Part shown: in pieces, positions 54,286 through 64,000 of the stretch
How positions within the stretch are numbered: the stretch's first letter is position 1
Layout: each line of letters begins with the position of its first letter
NCBI RefSeq assembly: GCF_022230955.1
Contig: NZ_JAKKFI010000053.1
Location: 62,001 to 126,000 of the forward strand
Length of the DNA: 64,000 nt
Direction of reading: 5' to 3'
Source of the DNA: Micromonospora cabrerizensis
GTDB lineage: Bacteria; Actinomycetota; Actinomycetes; Mycobacteriales; Micromonosporaceae
Translations under genes and position numbers: made by a program
Notes under the pieces: model-generated
The model's database searches: none
Told to the model about the DNA's origin: nothing
Seen by the model: only the letters and a program-made list of their open reading frames with translations

Positions 54286-55194
54286 CTATCGGCCACTCTG
54301 TCCGATTGCCAGCGCGGCGATGTCGCTCAACGGCAGGTCACCAGCTTCGGCGCGGGTGAACCAGCCGGCCCTCGCCGTCGATCCCCCGGCGGATTCGGTG
54401 ACCACCGCATCGGTAGGTACGTCCACCAACACCCGATAGATCACCCGTACGCCGTGCCAGTCCAACGGCCGACCCTCCGGACCGAGTGCGGCAGGGTTGT
54501 GCAGATTGTCCACCCCCAGAAGCTCCACCACCCGGCCGAGCTGACCACCCTCCTCCACCAGCTCCCGGAGCAACCCGGTGGTGGGCTGCTCGCCGTGGTC
54601 GGTCCCTCCACCGGGCAGGTGCCACAAGCCGGCCCCCGGATAGCCCTCCGCGATCTGCGTCAGCAGGAACCGCCCGGCCGGATCGGTGACCAGCCCGTAC
54701 GCCCCGAAGCGCAGACGGCGGTCGGGATGCGCCGGCGGGAGCGACTGACCCGACCCGTGCGTCCCGGGCGGCAGCGGTGTGACCGGCAGGCCGAGCACCT
54801 CGGCGGTGAACGGTGTCAGCGACAGCCCCGCCGCCTCGTCCAGGGTGAGCCAACGAACCCGATCGACCAGCCCGTCGCCCGGCGAGCCTCCATCCGACCT
54901 GCCGTCACGCTGGGTCAAGTCGAAGAACAGTCGGTCGGTGTGCAACGAGACGCCCTCCGGACAGCTCGTCACGTCAGCGATCACGGCGCGTAGTCGACCC
55001 GGCGCAACAGTCAAGCCGGTCTGCTCGGCGACCGCACGAACCACGGCACGCTCGGGATGCTCGGCGTGCGCAACAGCACCACCGGGCAGCCGCCACACCC
55101 CGGGAAACTCACCCTCGACCCCATCCCGAACGACGAGCACCCGCTCGCCGTCGGACAGAACCCCATAAACCCCAACCCGCCGCACAAACCCCAC
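54286..55194 (-). CDS. Double-Nudix domain protein A
   Basis: 302 residues with two Nudix hydrolase domains. The N-terminal domain (about 5-140) has a damaged Nudix box: GGAVAHAEHPERAVVRAVAE, lacking the RE pair and one of the final Glu residues that bind metal. The C-terminal domain (about 165-300) has an intact box GGGTDHGEQPTTGLLRELVE followed by EGG. Thus one active and one probably structural domain. The GTG start (VGFVRRVGVYGVL) follows GGGGAGG by seven bases; the open frame further upstream is palindromic element C. Close paralogue of the next gene. Substrate unknown (nucleoside diphosphate derivative expected). Confidence 0.85.
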   Translation of the reverse strand: MGFVRRVGVYGVLSDGERVLVVRDGVEGEFPGVWRLPGGAVAHAEHPERAVVRAVAEQTGLTVAPGRLRAVIADVTSCPEGVSLHTDRLFFDLTQRDGRSDGGSPGDGLVDRVRWLTLDEAAGLSLTPFTAEVLGLPVTPLPPGTHGSGQSLPPAHPDRRLRFGAYGLVTDPAGRFLLTQIAEGYPGAGLWHLPGGGTDHGEQPTTGLLRELVEEGGQLGRVVELLGVDNLHNPAALGPEGRPLDWHGVRVIYRVLVDVPTDAVVTESAGGSTARAGWFTRAEAGDLPLSDIAALAIGQSGR

Positions 55195-55229
55195 GCCCGC
55201 CCCTCCCCTAGGTCCACCGGCCCACCCAA

Positions 55230-55298
55230 CCCCGCCGATCATGAAGTTATAGCCGCCCATCCCGGCGTGTCGTGACGATAACTTCATGATCAACGGGG
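55230..55298. repeat. Palindromic element C (69 bp)
   Basis: Core arms GATCATGAAGTTAT (55237-55250 and its complement at 55278-55291) are identical to element B; outer CCCC/GGGG also pair, while the inner part has diverged. It lies just upstream of Nudix gene A. Confidence 0.8.
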
Positions 55299-55404
55299 CT
55301 GGGGCGGGGGCGGCGGTGGGCGTGCCTTCGGGGCGCATTCCGTTGGCCTCGATCGAGCCGTGCTGCGCCGGCAGCGACCGCACCGGCCTGCCTTGCGAGG
55401 CTCA

Positions 55405-55491
55405 CGCGATGATCGACTCGGGTTTGCTGAAGTCGGGGTGTCCCCGTGCCGGGGATACCGCGATTTTCAAGAAACCGAGTCGATCATCGCG
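55405..55491. repeat. Palindromic element D (87 bp)
   Basis: Perfect 17-base outer arms CGCGATGATCGACTCGG and complement, an imperfect middle, and an inner hairpin GGTGTCCCCG/CGGGGATACC with a 3-base loop. Located between Nudix genes A and B, 107 bases from element C. Confidence 0.75.
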
Positions 55492-55573
55492 CGCGGCGGT
55501 TGGAACGACCGCGGGCGCAGGCCGCGCGAGCACCAAGCACCGCCGGCGCCAGGAAAGGCCGGGCGCGCAGGGG

Positions 55574-56524
55574 TCAGGTGAGCTGGGCGGCTTGGACTGC
55601 TTCGGCGGTCACCTCGGTGAGGTGGTGGGTGGGGAGAGCGCCCAGCTCCTCGCGCCCGAACCAGCGGGCCTCGCAGGTGGAGCCGCCCACGTCGGCCACG
55701 GTCAGCGGGTTGGGTTGGTCGACCACGACCCGGTAGAAGGCGCGCACCCCGTGCCAGTCGATCGGGTAGCCCTCGGGGCCGAGCGAGGCGGCATCGCGGT
55801 GGCTGGCCACGCCGAGCAGCTCGACCAGGCGGCCGGTCTGCCCGGTCTCCTCGACCAGCTCGCGGATGAGGGCCGCTCCGGGCTGCTCGCCGTAGTCGGT
55901 GCCGCCGCCGGGCAGGTGCCAGCAGCCGGCGCCGGGATAGCCGTCGGAGACGCGGGTGAGCAGCACCCGGCCGGCCGGGTCGGTGCAGACCGCGTACGCG
56001 GCGAAGCGTTGTGCCCGGTGCAGCCCGTCGGGACCGGGCACGGCATAGAAGGAGGGGAACTCGGGTGCCTCGTCGGGCACCACGTCGGCCGAGGAGGCGG
56101 GCAACCCGAGGGCGCGTGCGGTGAACGAGCGCAGGGGCAGCTCGCGCGCCTCGTCGAGGGTGTACCAGCGGGCCAGGTCGGTGGGGCGCTCGCCGACCCG
56201 GTCGGCCAGTGTGCCGCCACGCACCGCCACCCGGTAGATCAGCCGATCGGTGTGGATGGTGATGCCACGCTCGGGCAGTGCGCGCATGTCGGCGAGCACG
56301 TCGGCCAGGCCGGAGACGGCGACCGAGAGGCCGGTCTCGGCGGCGGTTTCCCGGACGACCGTGTGGTTCGGGTCCTCGCCGTGGTCGACCGCCCCGCCAG
56401 GCAGCGACCACGTGCCGGGGGTGCCGGAGCGCTCCGATGCGCGGACCAGCAAGACTCGGCCTCTTGAATCAGCACAAACTGCGTATGCCGCGATCCTGCG
56501 GAGCGGCTCCAGCAAGGTGGTCAC
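55574..56524 (-). CDS. Double-Nudix domain protein B
   Basis: 316 residues, same two-domain plan as protein A: first box GGAVDHGEDPNHTVVRETAA then ETG (the RE pair is kept but one metal-binding Glu is Ala), second box GGGTDYGEQPGAALIRELVE then ETG, intact. The shared blocks YPGAG-WHLPGGGTD and DWHGVR-YRV show that A and B arose by duplication. The start ATG begins MTTLLEPLRRIAAYAVC. A PspC gene diverges upstream. The function of double-Nudix proteins in actinobacteria is not settled; dNTP or sugar-nucleotide clean-up is a guess. Confidence 0.85.
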   Translation of the reverse strand: MTTLLEPLRRIAAYAVCADSRGRVLLVRASERSGTPGTWSLPGGAVDHGEDPNHTVVRETAAETGLSVAVSGLADVLADMRALPERGITIHTDRLIYRVAVRGGTLADRVGERPTDLARWYTLDEARELPLRSFTARALGLPASSADVVPDEAPEFPSFYAVPGPDGLHRAQRFAAYAVCTDPAGRVLLTRVSDGYPGAGCWHLPGGGTDYGEQPGAALIRELVEETGQTGRLVELLGVASHRDAASLGPEGYPIDWHGVRAFYRVVVDQPNPLTVADVGGSTCEARWFGREELGALPTHHLTEVTAEAVQAAQLT

Positions 56525-56667
56525 GGGAGCAAATTCTCCCCGCGCCGGGTTACCGGAACGGAAAAGAGTCGGATTCCTGACTGTCTGACGCCGATCAGGG
56601 ATCGGTCAGGGTAATGATCCGGGCGGTCACCGAGGGCGGGCCGGCCACCAGCGCGGACAGTGGGGTC

Positions 56668-57042
56668 ATGACATCGACCACCGCTCCTCACGCCCCGTAC
56701 AAGCAGCTCCGGCGACCCACCACCGACCGCATGGTCGCGGGGGTCGCCAGCGGCGTCGGCCGCTACTTCGCCATCGATCCCACCCTGGTCCGGGTTCTCT
56801 TCGCGGTCAGCGGCCTGCTCACCGGCGGGCTGGCGCTGTTCGCGTACCCGATCATGTGGTTTCTGATGCCGGAGGAGCCCACCGGCGCGCCGGCCTGGCC
56901 GCACCCGGCGGGCGCCGCGCCGCAGCCCACCTCCGCGCCACACCCCACCGCCGGGCCCGCGCCCGGCAGCCCGCAACCGGGGTACGCCCCGACGCCGCCC
57001 TACCCGCCGACGACCCCGTTCACCACGCCGCCGGCCGGCTGA
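56668..57042 (+). CDS. Small PspC-domain membrane protein
   Basis: 124 residues: a PspC domain (LRRPTTDRMVAGVASGVGRYFAI, then a helix pair to WFLMPEEP, about residues 12-70) followed by a Pro/Thr/Ala-rich C-terminal tail. This is the third PspC-containing protein in the window, apart from the two in the LiaFSR-like cluster. It is monocistronic; its stop lies seven bases from the guaA stop on the other strand. Likely role in membrane-stress sensing, inferred only from the domain. Confidence 0.85.
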   Translation: MTSTTAPHAPYKQLRRPTTDRMVAGVASGVGRYFAIDPTLVRVLFAVSGLLTGGLALFAYPIMWFLMPEEPTGAPAWPHPAGAAPQPTSAPHPTAGPAPGSPQPGYAPTPPYPPTTPFTTPPAG

Positions 57043-57049
57043 CCAGCGG

Positions 57050-58606
<1,557 letters not shown>

Positions 58607-58673
58607 GTGCGCAAAGCCTACCGACAGTCACGGCCGTGCCCGGCACCGGCTCGCCCCGCCGCGCCGGCCGGCC

Positions 58674-60371
58674 TCAGGGCCGCAGCGCGCCCGGGGCGTC
58701 CGCCGGCACCGCCGGGTGGTGCGGGGGTACGGGCGCCAGCCGGCGGTACGGGGACCCGAGCGTCGGCCGGGGGTCCTCCTCGCCCCGGTTGGGCCAGTAG
58801 GACATCGCCCGTTCCGCCTGGGCGGTGATCGTCAACGACGGGTTCACGCCGAGGTTGGCCGAGACCGCCGCGCCGTCGACGACGTGCAGACCGGGGTGCC
58901 CGTACACCCGGTGCCAGGGGTCGATCACCCCGTCGGCCGGGGTCGCACCGATGACCGCCCCGCCGAGGATGTGCGCGGTCATCGGGATGTCGAACGGCTC
59001 GGTCAGTGAGCCGCCGGGGGTGCCTCCGATCTCGTCGGCCAGCAGTCGGGCGGCGGTGTTGCCGGCCGGGATCCAGGTCGGGCTCGGGGTGCCGTGGCCC
59101 GGGCCGGTGACCAGCCGACGACCGAACGCGCCGCGCCGCCACCGGGTGGTCAGCGAGTTGTCCACCGACTGCATCACCAGGGCGATCACCGTCCGCTCCG
59201 ACCAGCCGCGCACCGACAGCATCCGGGCGGCCAGTCGGGGCTGCCGCACGATGCTGCCCAACCAGCGGCGAACCCGGTGGGGGCCGCCGTCGACCAGCAG
59301 CGACTGGAGCAGCCCCATCGCGTTGGAGCCGCGACCGTAGCGGACCGGCTCCACGTGGGTCTGCGGGTCGGGGTGGAACGAGCTGGTGATCGCCACGCCC
59401 TCGGTGTAGTCCAGCCGCTCGGCCCGGGCGCGGCGGCGGGGCACCGAGGCGCCGAGGATCGCCTCGGAGTTGGTCCGGGTCAGCTCGCCGAGGCGGGGCG
59501 AGAGCCCGGGCAGCGCGTCGTCGGCCCTCATGGCGTGCAGCAGCCGTTGGGTGCCGAGCGCCCCGGCGGCGAACACCACCTGGTCGGCGTGGATCACCTG
59601 CCGTCCCTTGCGCAGCCATGCGCCGGTGCGTTCGGCGTGCACCTCGTACCCGCCGCCGGTGGCCGGGCGGACGGCCGTCACCGTGGTCAGCGGGTGCACC
59701 TCGACCCCGAGCCGCTCCGCGAGCCAGAGGTAGTTCTTGACCAGCGTGTTCTTCGCCCCGTGACGGCAGCCGGTCATGCACGAGCCGCAGTGCGTGCAGC
59801 CGGTGCGCTCCGGGCCGGCACCCCCGAAGTAGGGGTCGGCGACCCGCTGGCCGGGTCGACCGATGTGCACTCCGACCGGGGTGGCGTGGTAGGTGTGCCC
59901 CACCCCCATCCGCTCGGCCACCGCCCGCATGGCCCGGTCCGCGCGGGTGTCCAGGGGGTACGTGGTGACGCCGAGCATCCGCTTGGCCTGGTCGTAGTGG
60001 CGGGCCAACTCGTCGCGCCAGTCGGTGATGTCCCGCCACTGCGGGTCGACGTAGAAGGCCGGCAGCGGCTCGTAGAGGGTGTTCGCGTAGACGAGTGAGC
60101 CGCCGCCCACCCCGGCGCCGGAGAGCACCAGCACGCCGCCGCCGGAGCGTCGGTCGGCCGGGCGCAGCAGGGTGAGGCGCTGGATGCCGTAGCAGCCCAG
60201 TCGCGGCGCCCAGAGGAACCGGCGGGCCCGCCAGGACGTCTGCGGGAACTCGTCGTCGGTGAAGCGCCGGCCGGCTTCGAGCACGGCGACCGAGTATCCC
60301 TTCTCGGCCAGCCGGAGCGCGGTGACGGCGCCGCCGAAGCCGGACCCGATGACGACCACGTCGTACCGCAT
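58674..60371 (-). CDS. GMC-family FAD oxidoreductase, ChoD-like
   Basis: 565 residues. FAD-binding Rossmann motif VVIGSGFGGAVTALRLAEKG at the N-terminus, FAD-ribose loop SGAGVGGGSLVYAN (about 85-98), and C-terminal GMC block GAAVSANLGVNPSLTITAQAER. A Cys cluster CTHCGSCMTGCRHGAKNT (about 196-213) has CxxCxxCxxxC spacing, reminiscent of iron-sulfur ligands and conserved in this subfamily. Closest known relative by character and neighbourhood (guaA here, guaB in mycobacteria) is M. tuberculosis ChoD (Rv3409c), annotated cholesterol oxidase although its substrate is debated. The ATG start is MRYDVVVIG; a longer upstream frame is not conserved. Confidence 0.87.
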   Translation of the reverse strand: MRYDVVVIGSGFGGAVTALRLAEKGYSVAVLEAGRRFTDDEFPQTSWRARRFLWAPRLGCYGIQRLTLLRPADRRSGGGVLVLSGAGVGGGSLVYANTLYEPLPAFYVDPQWRDITDWRDELARHYDQAKRMLGVTTYPLDTRADRAMRAVAERMGVGHTYHATPVGVHIGRPGQRVADPYFGGAGPERTGCTHCGSCMTGCRHGAKNTLVKNYLWLAERLGVEVHPLTTVTAVRPATGGGYEVHAERTGAWLRKGRQVIHADQVVFAAGALGTQRLLHAMRADDALPGLSPRLGELTRTNSEAILGASVPRRRARAERLDYTEGVAITSSFHPDPQTHVEPVRYGRGSNAMGLLQSLLVDGGPHRVRRWLGSIVRQPRLAARMLSVRGWSERTVIALVMQSVDNSLTTRWRRGAFGRRLVTGPGHGTPSPTWIPAGNTAARLLADEIGGTPGGSLTEPFDIPMTAHILGGAVIGATPADGVIDPWHRVYGHPGLHVVDGAAVSANLGVNPSLTITAQAERAMSYWPNRGEEDPRPTLGSPYRRLAPVPPHHPAVPADAPGALRP

Positions 60372-60516
60372 GGACGCATCATTACTCGTGAGTAGCGCTC
60401 GCGCCAGCGGCAGTTTTCGCGCGATCATGCTCCGGCCGACCGACCCGGCGCCTTCCGGCCGCAACCCGGAGCACCCGTCGGAGCGTTGTTCACCAGACGG
60501 GTGGAAGGAATCCAAG

Positions 60517-61635
60517 ATGATCCTCGGGTCGATGGCGCCGCGCCAACGGTGGTTGCTGCTGGGGTTGACGGCCCTCGCCGCCGTCGCGCTGATCGCGGCC
60601 GGGGCTGTGGTGATCACCCGGCTGACCGGCGACAACAAGCCGGGCGGCGCTCCGGTCGCCGGCTCGCCGACGCCGACGCCGATCGTGACGCCCACCCCGA
60701 GCCCCAGCGGCCCACCGCCGGGTGCGGACATCACCGGCCCGCTCAACCTGCTGCTGGTCGGTGTGGACACTCGGGTCAGCGTGCCCGGGTGGGAGCCGCA
60801 CTCGGACGCCGTGCTGGTGCTGCACGTGCCGAAGGGGTTGGGCCAGGCGTACCTCTTCTCGCTCCCCCGCGACCTGCTGGTCGACATCCCGGCGTTCCCG
60901 AAGGCCGGCTACAAGGGTGGCAAGACCAAGCTCACCCACGCGATGAGCTTCGGCAGCCGGGTGCCGGGCAAACCCAAGCAGCCGAGCACCGCCCAGGGGT
61001 ACGAGCTGCTGCGCAGCACGGTCGCCGGGTACACCGGGCTGCGCATCGACGCCGGCGCGGTGCTCACGTTCAACGGGTTCGACCGGCTGGTCAACGCCCT
61101 GGGCGGGGTGGACATCTACGTCGACCAGCGGGTCGAGTCGATGCACCGCCGACCGGACGGCAAGTACCGGGAGAGCGCGCCGGGCGGGTACACCGGGCCG
61201 CAGCAGGTCTACGAGAAGGGCGAGCAGCACCTCAACGGTTGGCAGGCCCTGGACTACGCCCGGCAGCGGTACATCACCGGCGGCGACTACGCCCGGCAGC
61301 GTCACCAGCAGCAACTGGTCAAGGCGCTGACCCGCAAGATCCTGGACGAGGGCCTCGCCCGGCAACCCGAGCGGGTCGACCAGGTCGTCGCAGCGCTGGG
61401 CGACACGCTGATCTACGTCGGTGGGCGGCGGATCGTCGACATCGCGTACGCCCTCAGCGGGGTGCCGGAGAACAAGTTCGTGCTGGTCGGCCTGCCCGGT
61501 TCCGGCGTCGGCAAGGGCAGCGCCTACCGCGGCGAGCAGCTCACCAGCGTCGGCCGGAAGTTCATCACCGAACTCCGCGCCGGCCGCGCCGACGCCTATC
61601 TCGCCGCCAACCCGACCCTGGTCGTCAGGAACTGA
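60517..61635 (+). CDS. LytR-CpsA-Psr family protein
   Basis: 372 residues: short cytoplasmic tail, one membrane anchor (WLLLGLTALAAVALIAAGAVVI), a Pro/Thr-rich linker and an extracellular LCP domain (about 75-300). Family blocks are present: LNLLLVGVDTR, HSDAVLVLHV with the metal/phosphate-binding Asp, FSLPRDLLVDIP (catalytic-region Arg), NALGGVDIYVD and the late HLNGWQALDYARQRYITGGDYARQRHQQQ. LCP enzymes attach polyprenyl-linked glycopolymers (teichoic acid or arabinogalactan analogues) to peptidoglycan. GGAAGGA lies seven bases before the ATG. It converges on the M1 peptidase with six bases between stops. Confidence 0.92.
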   Translation: MILGSMAPRQRWLLLGLTALAAVALIAAGAVVITRLTGDNKPGGAPVAGSPTPTPIVTPTPSPSGPPPGADITGPLNLLLVGVDTRVSVPGWEPHSDAVLVLHVPKGLGQAYLFSLPRDLLVDIPAFPKAGYKGGKTKLTHAMSFGSRVPGKPKQPSTAQGYELLRSTVAGYTGLRIDAGAVLTFNGFDRLVNALGGVDIYVDQRVESMHRRPDGKYRESAPGGYTGPQQVYEKGEQHLNGWQALDYARQRYITGGDYARQRHQQQLVKALTRKILDEGLARQPERVDQVVAALGDTLIYVGGRRIVDIAYALSGVPENKFVLVGLPGSGVGKGSAYRGEQLTSVGRKFITELRAGRADAYLAANPTLVVRN

Positions 61636-61641
61636 CCCCGC

Positions 61642-63099
61642 TCAGAGCCGCTTGGGCTGGGCCGGCTTCTTCGTGCCGTACAGCCAGGCGTCGAAGAGCG
61701 CGTCGAGCTGCTGGCCGGAGATGCGCTCGGCGAGGGCGACGAACTCGGCGGTGGTGGCGGTGCCGTTGCGCTTCTCCGCCGCCCAGGTCCTGACGATCTC
61801 GAAGAACGCCTTGTCGCCGACGGCCACCCGCAGGGCGTGCAGGGTCATGCCGCCGCGCTGGTAGACCGACTCGCTGAACAACTCGTCGACACCCGGCTTG
61901 CCGGGCGGCGTCTTCCACACCTGGGCGGGGATCCGGGCGTACCGGTTGTCGAACGCCTCCTTGGCCGTGTACGCCTTGGTGTGCTCGGCCCAGAGCCACT
62001 CCGCGTACGTCGCGAAGCCCTCGTTGAGCCAGATGTCCTCCCACCTGGCCAGCGCGACACTGTCACCGAACCACTGGTGCGCCAGCTCGTGCGCGACCAC
62101 CTCGGTGTTCTCACCCCGCCGGAAGAAGCCGGCGGAGTAGACCGGGCGGCTCTGCGTCTCCAGGGCGTACGAGATCCGGCTGTCGGAGATCACCACACCG
62201 CCGTACGCGTCGAACGGGTACGGCCCGAACACGCTCTCCAGGTAGTCGGCCACCTTGACGGTCTGCGCGATCGACGTGTCGGCTGCGCCCTTGGCCACGT
62301 TGGTGGCGACCGCGTTGTAGACCGGACGGCCCTTGTGCTCGCCGGTCGTGATGCGGAACTTGCCGATCACCAGCGTGCTCAGGTAACTGGCCATCGGCGA
62401 CTTCTCCGACCACTTCCAGGTGGTCCAGCCGTCCTTGCTGGCCTTGCCGCCCGGCACGCCGTTGCTGACGGCGGTCAGACCGTCGGGCACGGCGATCTCG
62501 AAGTCGTACGCCGCCTTGTCGGACGGGTGGTCGTTGACCGGGTACCAGGTGCTGGCCGACTCGGGCTGGCCCAGGGCGATGGCACCGTCCGGGGTGTGCA
62601 GGAACCCACCCTCACCGAGAGTCTCGTTCTTCAACGGCTTCGGCACACCCTCGTAGGTGACCTCGGCGACGAACCCGTTGCCGTTGACCAGGCCGGAGGC
62701 CGGCTTCACCACCAGCTCGTTGCGCTGCCGCTCATGGGTCGCCGGTGCGCCGTCCACGGTGACCGCGGTGACGGTCAGGCCGGCCAGGTCGAGGTTGAAC
62801 GTGGACAGGTCGGCCGTCGCGGTGGCCTGCACGGTGGTCGTGCCGGTCAACCGGTCCTTCGCCGGGTCGTAGCGCACCTTGACGGTGTACTGCCCGACGT
62901 CGTAGCCCCCGTTGCCGTAGGTGGGGAAGTAGGCGTCCCCGACCCCCTCGGCGCCCGCGGTGAACGTCCGCGCCGGGGCGGGCGACGCGCTGGGCTCCGG
63001 CGCCGCCTTCGGGCTCGACGAGTCGCATCCGGACAGTGCGAGCGCCCCAGTCACCAGCAGACCGACGCTCATCCGCAGGTCGTGCCGTGTCACCCGCAT
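61642..63099 (-). CDS. M1-family metallopeptidase lipoprotein, copy 1
   Basis: 485-residue exported zinc aminopeptidase. Lipoprotein signal with lipobox ALSGC (Cys at about residue 25), then an N-terminal beta domain, and a catalytic domain with zinc motif HELAHQWFGD (about 317-326) and downstream Glu in NEGFATYAEW (HExxH-x18-E). The exopeptidase loop is less canonical (GQPESASTWYP instead of GAMEN), as in the ClpE/ERAP-like small M1 proteins of actinobacteria, and the large C-terminal helical domain of PepN is absent. GGGAGGG precedes the ATG. A paralogue lies directly upstream. Confidence 0.9.
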   Translation of the reverse strand: MRVTRHDLRMSVGLLVTGALALSGCDSSSPKAAPEPSASPAPARTFTAGAEGVGDAYFPTYGNGGYDVGQYTVKVRYDPAKDRLTGTTTVQATATADLSTFNLDLAGLTVTAVTVDGAPATHERQRNELVVKPASGLVNGNGFVAEVTYEGVPKPLKNETLGEGGFLHTPDGAIALGQPESASTWYPVNDHPSDKAAYDFEIAVPDGLTAVSNGVPGGKASKDGWTTWKWSEKSPMASYLSTLVIGKFRITTGEHKGRPVYNAVATNVAKGAADTSIAQTVKVADYLESVFGPYPFDAYGGVVISDSRISYALETQSRPVYSAGFFRRGENTEVVAHELAHQWFGDSVALARWEDIWLNEGFATYAEWLWAEHTKAYTAKEAFDNRYARIPAQVWKTPPGKPGVDELFSESVYQRGGMTLHALRVAVGDKAFFEIVRTWAAEKRNGTATTAEFVALAERISGQQLDALFDAWLYGTKKPAQPKRL

Positions 63100-63209
63100 C
63101 TCGAACCCTCCCCGGTACGGTCGCGGCGACGGCGTCCACCGCTCCGCGCGCGCGGACGGTCCCCCGCCGTACGCAGCCGGGAGCATATCGACCGGCGATC
63201 ACGGCGCAA

Positions 63210-64000
63210 TCACGGCAGTGTGGGGGCTGATCCACCCACCAACCAGGCGTCGAAGAGCGGTCGGAGTTGCCGACCCGCCACCCGCTCGGCCAGCGCGACG
63301 AGATCCGAGGTGGTCGCGTTGCCCGCCGCCCGCTCGCTGGTCCAGGTCCGCAGGATGCGGAAGAACGTGTCGTCGCCGACGGTCCGACGCAGGGCGTGCA
63401 CGGCGAGCGCCCCCCGCTTGTAGACGGCGGTGCCGAACATCGACTCCCGGCCCGGCTCGACCGACGGCTGCGACCAGTCGGTCGCCGCGTACTGGATCTC
63501 GAAGTTGCGTTGCGCGGTCCGGCCGCCGTCGTGCTCCTCCCACAGCCACTCCGCGTAGCTGGCGAAACCCTCGTTGAGCCAGATGTCGCCCCACCTGGTC
63601 AACGACACGCTGTCGCCGAACCACTGGTGGGCCAGCTCGTGCGCGACCACGCTCGGGTTGGGTTGGTCGTCGGAGAAGAAGGCAGGCCCGTAGACCGGGC
63701 GGGACTGGGTCTCCAACGCGTACCCGATCCGGTCGTCGGCGATGACGATCCCGCCGTACGAGTCGAACGGGTACGGGCCGAACCGGCTGGCCAGGAAGTC
63801 GGCGATCGCCCCGGTGCGGGCCAGCGAACTGGCCGCGCCGCCGCTCGCGGGCAGGCTCGCCGCCACCGCCGTGACCATCGGTCGGCCCGCGTGCGTGCCG
63901 GTCACCACCCGGTAGTCACCGATCACCAGGGTGCTCAGGTAGCTGGCCATCGGGGCACGCTCCGACCAGTGCCAGGTGGTCCAGCCGTCGGCGCCGCTCT
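63210..64000 (-). CDS. M1-family metallopeptidase, copy 2 (5' truncated)
   Basis: C-terminal 263 residues or so of a second M1 peptidase; the frame continues past the right window edge, so start and signal are not visible. Zinc motif HELAHQWFGDSV and NEGFASYAEW are intact. It aligns end to end with copy 1 (for example SPMASYLSTLVIG against APMASYLSTLVIG, and ISYALETQSRPVY against IGYALETQSRPVY), so the two are tandem duplicates. No hairpin lies in the 110 bases between them; co-transcription is possible. Confidence 0.9.
   Translation of the reverse strand, partial: SGADGWTTWHWSERAPMASYLSTLVIGDYRVVTGTHAGRPMVTAVAASLPASGGAASSLARTGAIADFLASRFGPYPFDSYGGIVIADDRIGYALETQSRPVYGPAFFSDDQPNPSVVAHELAHQWFGDSVSLTRWGDIWLNEGFASYAEWLWEEHDGGRTAQRNFEIQYAATDWSQPSVEPGRESMFGTAVYKRGALAVHALRRTVGDDTFFRILRTWTSERAAGNATTSDLVALAERVAGRQLRPLFDAWLVGGSAPTLP

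Larger units (their letters stand above)
55195..55573. other. Intergenic region between the two Nudix genes
   Basis: 379 bases almost wholly explained by palindromic elements C and D; the promoter of Nudix gene A must lie here too. No additional gene is supported. Confidence 0.6.

Overview
The window is very GC-rich, with dense genes, many GTG starts and GTGA/ATGA stop-start overlaps. It looks like a chromosomal segment of an actinomycete, most likely a Micromonospora-type member of the Micromonosporaceae. Gene content and order support this: chorismate mutase, pcrA/uvrD, an M23 peptidase, sucC-sucD, a PerM-like membrane protein, purN and purH occur in one block, as I recall them around Rv0948c-Rv0957 of Mycobacterium tuberculosis. 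I see no transposase, integrase, phage gene, CRISPR array, tRNA or rRNA. The species assignment is inference.

Layout. Bases 1-2952: a two-gene ABC exporter, left subunit cut by the window edge. 3044-6620: an archaeal-style valyl-tRNA synthetase and a secreted DNase I-fold phosphohydrolase. 6675-10915 (minus): two ABC-2 type ATPase/permease pairs plus a membrane protein. 11336-14875: an ATP-sulfurylase-like/APS kinase fusion, a DeoR regulator and galT. 15223-19527: icd, a metallo-hydrolase, mdh and folD. 19976-25802: a five-gene peptide ABC importer. 25892-40491: the conserved core block (purH, purN, PerM-like, sucD, sucC, an IcmB-like B12 protein, two M23 peptidases, a DUF418 protein, pcrA, chorismate mutase). 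40618-46348: a second peptide importer with the same gene order on the opposite strand. 47003-51499: a LiaFSR-like module (response regulator, PspC-type kinase, PspC/LiaF-like protein, small membrane protein). 51667-54014: psd (with an extra N-terminal domain) converging on pssA. 54286-57042: two double-Nudix proteins and a small PspC protein. 57050-60371: guaA and a ChoD-like GMC oxidoreductase. 60517-64000: an LCP protein and two M1 aminopeptidase paralogues, the second cut by the window edge.

The genes are mostly central metabolism (TCA steps icd, mdh, sucCD; purine synthesis purH, purN, guaA; one-carbon folD; phospholipid psd/pssA) mixed with envelope functions (M23, LCP, PspC/LiaF, lipoprotein peptidases) and transport.

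The most interesting signal is upstream of chorismate mutase (39915-40066). It holds a promoter, a probably leaderless 21-codon leader peptide with the run Tyr-Tyr-Phe-Tyr-Tyr, and a canonical U-tailed terminator. An exact 9-nt copy of the terminator's 3' arm lies just after the Tyr codons. This is the architecture of ribosome-mediated transcription attenuation by aromatic amino acids. Other notable items are dispersed palindromic elements of about 60-87 bp at 3' ends of genes, an intercistronic repeat placed just before start codons, a Psd fusion, and the two inverted peptide-importer operons.
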